From NCBI RefSeq assembly GCF_963169125.1, contig NC_084793.1:135634297-135698296 (forward strand): DNA of 64,000 bases, written 5' to 3'. The notes beneath the pieces were generated by a model. The model was not told the DNA's origin. It made no database searches and saw only the letters and a program-made list of their open reading frames with translations. The DNA is from Humulus lupulus. Lineage: Eukaryota; Streptophyta; Magnoliopsida; Rosales; Cannabaceae. Shown here piece after piece: positions 58,253-64,000 of this stretch; position 1 is the first letter of the stretch, and each line of letters begins with the position of its first letter. The position numbers and the translations under genes were made by a program.

Positions 58253-61200
58253 TCAAACTAATATACCCTCACAATCATCTCTAACATATTGTTCATCTTC
58301 CACTACATTATATAACCTAGATTCAGTAACTTCAGACATTACAGGCATGAATTCTTGCTCATCATAATTTTCCATGTCATAAAAACCTCTAGGGGGTGCC
58401 CTAATCACCACATACCAATTGGAAGAATCATGTTCTCTTGAGTAGAAGACTTGTTTAGCTTGTGAGGCTAAAATAAAAGGGTCTCTACCAACAGACCATT
58501 GACTTTGGTGTAGATTAACTAAAGTAAGACTATCCTCCACCCTAACACCGTTAGGGACATTTGCCCAATCACATTTGAAAATTGGAATCTGAACTATATA
58601 GTAATCTAACAAGATTATCTCCCTTATAACCCCATAGTATGAAACTAAATTAGGAACTTGAGATACATCTTTGGCACTAGATCTACACATAGTTGTAGCT
58701 TCAATTGAGACACCACTATTCTGTGTGGACTTCTCAATGTCATGTACATGGAATCTTTGACCATTGATAATATATCCAGTGTAAGAAGCAGCATGTTTTC
58801 TGGGTCCATATGCTAGCCATTTCAACAAATCAGTTTCATCACAAGTTGAGGAATGCATAGGAACCTATACAAATAATAGTATGACATTGTTAATTTTCTT
58901 AATGATATTTAAAACAACTGATATGAACCAGTTAGTTTTCATTAATTTGCCTTTTCCTTCATCCATGTTGAAAAAGTTTGTATATGTTTCTTCCAAAGTA
59001 ATCCACTATTTCTCTCATATATTTTGTTTGTTTTTTTCAACTCCTCTAAGTGAATCCTAATTTATAGGACCAATGAGTTAGTATTACTACATTTTTAATA
59101 TAAAAAATAATAATTTCTAATATCAGACACTTATTCTAGAAAAGGCTCCACAACAGATGTATTTAACAGAATGTATCGATGTGCAATTTCTAACAACTCA
59201 TCTGTCAATATAATTTCTTTCCTCCTAGAAATTGGACGACCTTCAAGTATCACATCATTTGACCACTCTTTATTTCGACCTTCTTTTGTGTTTAGTTCAA
59301 TTGAATGGTCAGTGAATTCATTACAAAAACTCACACACTCATCTGCAAGATAACACTCTGCAATACAACCTTCAGGCCTTGCTCGATTTCTGACATAATC
59401 TTTCAATATATTCATGCGTCTATTAATCATACAATTGCTCATCATTAATAGAATGTTCACATAAACTAATAAGAATAAACAAAACAATTAAGTCTTAGTG
59501 ATTCACCTCTCAAATGGATACATCCATCGAAATTGGACTGGTCCACATAGTCGTGCTTCTCGTCCGATATGAACCACTAAGTGAATCATGACATCAAAAA
59601 ATGATGGTGGAAAGAATCTCTCTAGTAAGCATAAAGTTTCAATAACATCATTTTCTAATGTCATTATGCTTTCTCTATCAAGAACACGTTGACATATTCG
59701 ATTAAAGAACGTGCATAATCTTATTATAGCATCTCTTGGACCCAATGGCATCAATCCTTTTATGGCCACCAGTAGTAATTGTTGCATCAAAATGTGGCAA
59801 TCGTGTGACTTAAGGCCCATGAACTTGCATTGTTCCATTGAAACACAATTTCGAATATTTGAGCTATATCCATCAGGTACTTTCAATGAGAACAACCTTT
59901 TACAAAATAATTCTTTCTCAAGCTTTGATAGTGTGTGTAAAGCTGCAGGAAGATAGGTTCTAGTCCCCTTCTCTTGTGGGTGTAATGCACTCCTAATACC
60001 CATATGTTGCAAATCCAAGCGAGCTTTTAGTCCATCTTTACTTTTTCCAGCAACATCTAGCAATGTATTACAGATGCTTTCACAAACATTTTTCTCTATG
60101 TGCATCACATCCAAATTGTGACGAACATACAATTCCTAAAAAAATTGCAAAAGAAATAACTAATGAAATTCCTCCAAAAACAATAATTTACACAAAAAAA
60201 TTTTAGAGTAGTAAGAATGTGCTAACCTTCCAATAAGGTAACTGAAAAAATATGGATCGTTTTTTCCACATTTCTTTTGAATCATTTTGTTTCCTTTTCT
60301 TTGAAGTGGATTTTCCCCAAACATTCACAAAATCTTTAAGGTGTTCAGCAATTGTAGTCCCATTCATGATTCTTGGTGGATTTCCATGCTCAACTTCTCC
60401 ATCAAACCAACTTCTTTTACTCCGAAATGGATGGTCTTCTTTAAGAAATTTCTGATGACCTCGATATGAAAACTTCCCACTATGTTTTAGCCACTCTGAA
60501 TGAGTACCATAACCACATAGGGGACAACTAAAACATCCCTTATTTTTACAACCAGCAAGGTTCCCGTATGCTGGAAAATCTTGGATTGTCCACATCAAAA
60601 TAGCCCGCAACTTGAAATTTGTATTGTCCAATGCATCATGAGCATCAACACCCTCATTCCATAATAATTTCAAGTCCTCTACAAGGGGTTCTAAGTATAT
60701 ATCAATATCATTCCAAGGCTGTTTAGGTCCTGGAATTAACATTGATAATAAAATATTCTCCTGTTTCATGCACAACCATGGGGGTAAGTTGTACATGACC
60801 AACAAAACAGGCCAAACACTATACTTAGAACTTAAATTACTAAATGGGTTAAATCCATCTGTGGAAAGGCCAAGTCTAATATTTCTCTCTTCATTTGAAA
60901 ATGATGGCCATTTATCATTGACTAGCTCCCATGCTGCTGAATCCACTGGGTGACGCATTTTTCCATCGCAACTTTTATTGTTGTGATGCCATCTTAATTC
61001 CTTTGAAATTATTTTAGACATGAACATCCGTTTCAACCTAGGGATTATAGGAAAGTACCTCAAAACTTTTGCTGGGACACCATGTCGAACCTTTTTAGTC
61101 AGCTTATCTGACATCCAACGTGAAGTTCCACATGTTGGACATTCTTGCAAGTTTTCTTTATCTTTTCTAAACAAACAGCAATCATTAACACACGCATGAA

Positions 61201-61890
61201 TCTTTTCATATCCTAAATCAAATAATCGAAGAAATTTTCGAACCTCATACATAGACTTGGGGATCATATTATCTAAAGGAAACATATCATTCAAAAGTCT
61301 TAACAATTCATCAAAACTTTTGTCAGACCATCCATTGGTAGTTTTAACCTTATACAATGCAACAATTGACGATAACTTAGTATATTTAGTGCATTGTGGA
61401 TATAATGGAGTGTCTACATCTTCTATTTTTTCCATAAAAGTGTCATCATGACCTTCTAGATGACTTTCAAAATCACAACCATCAATATTTGTAGCCCTAA
61501 ACAAGTTGTAAGAATCAAATGTTCCCATTGTCTCGACATCATCATCTCTTGATAATTCTTCCCCATGATGAAACCAGATTTTGTATGTTGGATCAATCCC
61601 ATAAATGACTAAGTGTTCATACAAAATGTTAATACATTGGTGACTTAAGTTTCGACAAACTTTGCATGGACACAATAACTTTTCTGGATAACCAGCTAGC
61701 TTTTCTGACATTTCTACAAAATTCTTAGCGCCTTCTCTATACTCATCCGAGGCTCTATAATTCAAAGACAAGTTCATATTTATAATATATTAGTAACAAA
61801 TACAATAAGTTACTAATTTTACTAAGCTAGCACTAATTAAATCCCTAATTCTTATTACCTATTGAAGCGTAGCCAATTTTTATCCAACAT
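58253..61890 (-). CDS. CACTA transposase (TNP2 / Transposase_21)
   Basis: Six exons that join in frame with no internal stop, about 1063 aa: 61890-61859, 61754-60227, 60135-59507, 59419-59135, 59056-58951 and 58864-58253. The 32-bp first exon (MLDKNWLRFN) ends at a GTAATA donor and joins ASDEYREGAKNF. Domains: transposon-associated domain (CPCKVC...HLVIYG...IWFHHGE, about 1-80), the Transposase_21 core (GLSTDGFNPFSN, AILMWTIQDFPAYGNLAG, CFSCPLCG, RHNLDVMHIEKN), a conserved YVRNRARPEGCIAE block, and a DUF4216-type end (SYTGYIINGQRFHV, CDWANVP, QAKQVFYS). Two donors are unusual: exon 4 ends before ATAAGTG, where GTAAGTG is expected, and exon 5 before a GC donor (AAG|GCAAAT). Splicing of the fourth intron is therefore doubtful, so this copy may be inactive. 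Confidence 0.85.
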
Positions 61891-63031
61891 GATCACCAAT
61901 TTAGTTGTCTTGTTCTAACCAACAAAAAGCAAAATTTTGATAAGTCTATGTAATGGTAAATACAAAATTGTATCAACCAAAATATACTATATGATTTGAT
62001 TTTTAAAATTACTTGATTTTGAGTTCAGAAATGAATTTAAGCTGTTTATTTAGTCTTATTGCTAAACTTGAGATAATTCTGGCATTTCCAATCCTCATCT
62101 CAAAGAAATATTATATATATTTATATATATATATAAAGAGTATTGTCAGTTCAAGAATTTGATATCTATTTAAGTAATGCATAATTTCTTTTCTAAGCAT
62201 TAGATGAAGATATAGTGGTTGATGTTTGTTACTTGTATGGTATTACAGGGAGAATTTTAGACTTGAGTAATGCAAACACAGCTGTTGATCAATATCATAG
62301 ATGAGGGACCATATAAAAATAAATAAATAAATAAAAAGGTTGCTCAAATTTGTTGACATCTTGATTTTAATTTTGGACTTTAGCTGAGAAGACTTTGATA
62401 CCATATTATGAGGTCAGTTTTGTTTTCCCTTAGACCATTCAGATTGTGTTGTTTTCTATATCAAATTCTAAATCTCTAAAAGTAAAAACAGATAAAAAAA
62501 AAAAGTAAAAAACATCAAAAGCCTCTGAAGTTTCCTATTGATCCTACTTTCTGGGTTGCCTTGCTTCTAGGCAACTAAGGGAAAGAAACAAAAAATGAAC
62601 AAATAATTCCTGTTGTACACTAAGCCATATGGTCCTACACACCTAGATCACTCACTGATAGTAACTATTTTTTTTCTATGAATTATTTTTGTATTTAGTA
62701 TTGTTAATATGATTCTTCTTACAAGTTTAGTTCAAGTTTAATTCATACGATATTTCTATTTTATGAACTAAGGGAGGGAAAACTATTAGAACACAGAACA
62801 CTATTCCAATACTCATATTTGTGGCTTTGCAAAGGAGAAAAGTGAGGTATTTTATTTTTATTTTCTATATTTTTATGTTTGATATGCTATTTGTATTAAA
62901 TTAATTGTTGTTGGAACTAAATCTGTTGATATGCTCTGTTTGTAAAATTAATTTTATTGGCTCTATTGTTCAGATAAACGTTTCTTAGGATTGGGATTCA
63001 GCTATTTTGTGTTCCTTTTTTGTTTAACTAG
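61891..63031. other. CACTA interior upstream of transposase, no gene seen
   Basis: AT-rich with a TA-rich run (62110-62138) and no clear coding sequence. It would contain the transposase promoter and, to the right, intron-like sequence before the enolase fragments. Confidence 0.4.
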
Positions 63032-63339
63032 GAGTGTACGAGACTCTTGATCTAAGGGATGGAGGATAAGACTACCTTGGAAAAGGTGTGGTTAAGGTGA
63101 GGAACACTTTCCTAGTTTCACTGCATACTTAACTGTTCTATTTGATAGTTTTTTTTTTATGTGTATTTAATCTGCTCGTTTCTGTGGTACATGTAGGATG
63201 TTGAGAATGTGAATGCTATTATGGGTCCTTCTTTTATTGGAAAGGTTGGTTCAATTTGTTTCCATTTGATATGATTATTACCTCTTATTGTTGAACGCAA
63301 TACATTGCAAAACTTGCTGGAAACAAAATCTTTGTTTTG
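63032..63339 (+). pseudogene. Enolase exon fragments captured in CACTA
   Basis: Three colinear pieces match the glycolytic enzyme enolase (2-phosphoglycerate to PEP). Exon-like 63032-63096 encodes VYETLDLRDGG, a TAA stop at 63067-63069, then DYLGKGVVK, after an AACTAG acceptor and before a GTGAGG donor. Exon-like 63197-63244 encodes DVENVNAIMGPSFIGK between a ATGTAG acceptor and a GTTGGT donor. Piece 63298-63339 encodes QYIAKLAGNKIFVL. In plant enolase these parts occur in this order, with the last about 50 residues downstream. Retained intron-like gaps imply capture from genomic DNA, not from cDNA. The stop and missing parts exclude an active enzyme. Confidence 0.75.
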
Positions 63340-64000
63340 ATAAGTAAAGGTAGCCATGTTTTCCTATATCATATTTAAATGTGATTATTTGATTTTTATT
63401 TTTGCTGATTTTTCTACAATGTGATTAAATGTATTTTATTATTGTAATAACAAAGATGCAAAGTATAAAAGGAGTTGTTTTAAGCAGTTATGGATTATGG
63501 TTGTTTTTGCTTGCTGCTATTATTTTAATTTGATATTCATGTTATTTTTGTTTGTCTTTGTTATTTGTAATTAATAAAAACAGTTCAATATTACAAGTTT
63601 AGAATTCTACAATTTTACAACCGAGCCTAATTTGCTTTACTAGTCTTTGTTAATGTTTTTTATTTATGCGTATTTATTTTCAATAAATTGAGTAATGTTG
63701 TTTTCTAAATTGTAGATATTCCAACTAAAGTGAAGGCAACAACAAAGAAGAAGAAATACCAAGACAACCAGTTGATTGATGAATTCCAAACTTTTTAGTT
63801 CACTTTAAGATTTTTCAAGTTCACTTAGTATTTAGTTGATTGATGACTAAATCTGTCTGCCAGTTGTGTTTCATATTTGTAATTCACATTATCCGGATAA
63901 AGCTACATTTTATTGTAGAGCCAAGCTTTTAGCTTCTATTTGTGGGTTGATGGTTAAGGAGTTCAATGACTTTCCTTTCTTGTTTTATTGTCTTAGCTGG
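63340..64000. other. Right end of window, nothing assigned
   Basis: AT-rich sequence. A Lys-rich frame near 63718-63799 (TKVKATTKKKKYQDNQ) after a TTGTAG acceptor-like site could be another captured exon; I do not recognise it. Confidence 0.3.

Larger units (their letters stand above)
54738..64000 (-). mobile_element. CACTA (En/Spm) transposon, right end beyond window
   Basis: Begins CACTACAAGAAAAAACA, the standard CACTA terminus, after ATG (54735-54737, probable 3-bp duplication). Subterminal repeats follow. Two multi-exon genes on the minus strand encode the TNP2-type transposase and a Transposase_24-type protein. No matching TTGTAGTG terminus is seen up to 64000, and the copia relic interrupted at 54738 does not resume, so the element is at least 9.26 kb and includes the enolase fragments. 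Confidence 0.87.

Overview
This window is nuclear DNA of a flowering plant, most likely a eudicot. It is AT-rich, has no bacterial gene organisation, and is made almost entirely of nested plant transposable elements: Ty1/copia, several Ty3/gypsy lineages, a Cassandra TRIM, a Mutator-like element (MULE) and a CACTA element. I see no intact host gene. The only host-derived coding sequence I can name is a set of short enolase exon fragments at the right end, apparently carried inside the CACTA element.

Layout. (1) 1-7748: the 3' part of a Sirevirus-type Ty1/copia element: RT tail and RNase H, a long env-like gene, repeated polypurine tracts and a 1158-bp 3' LTR. Its env-like gene is split by a solo gypsy LTR (2728-5305) with a perfect 5-bp target duplication. 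(2) 7749-10318: AT-rich filler with a decayed 734-bp LTR (9418-10151). (3) 10319-20039: a MULE with matching termini and an ATTATAAA flank. It carries a MuDR-type transposase on the plus strand, a four-exon Ulp1/SENP-like cysteine protease gene on the minus strand, four arrays of an 11-bp TTCACAC repeat, and a nested Cassandra solo LTR. (4) 20326-30338: a composite Tat-type gypsy element with gag remnant, integrase tail, antisense extra ORF and PPT. Its two terminal LTRs do not match, and a second solo LTR (27709-29900) sits in its right LTR. (5) 30339-34640: LTR debris and a minus-strand chromovirus-like gag/PR/RT relic split by another solo LTR (32918-34099). (6) 34641-44304: a second Tat-type element with two gag copies, PR and an antisense extra ORF, split by a third solo LTR of the first family (41541-43910). 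(7) 44305-50860: a third Tat-type element on the minus strand, with its extra ORF on the plus strand. (8) 50878-53460: a plus-strand gypsy PR-RT-RNase H relic and LTR debris. (9) 53780-54737: a copia gag/PR relic. (10) 54738 to the window end: a CACTA element with a transposase (TNP2) gene, a second multi-exon gene of Transposase_24 type and enolase fragments; its right terminus lies beyond the window.

How it fits together. Almost every element is disabled by a few stops, frameshifts or splice-site changes, yet long open frames survive, so many insertions look fairly recent. Five solo LTRs with perfect target duplications show insertion followed by LTR-LTR recombination. The two DNA transposons are the best preserved coding units. 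The most unusual feature is the MULE's 11-bp repeat system: one array lies within the transposase's first intron, two flank the protease gene with nearly identical tails, and one lies near the right end. Domain names rest on recognising sequence motifs by eye; no database search was run.
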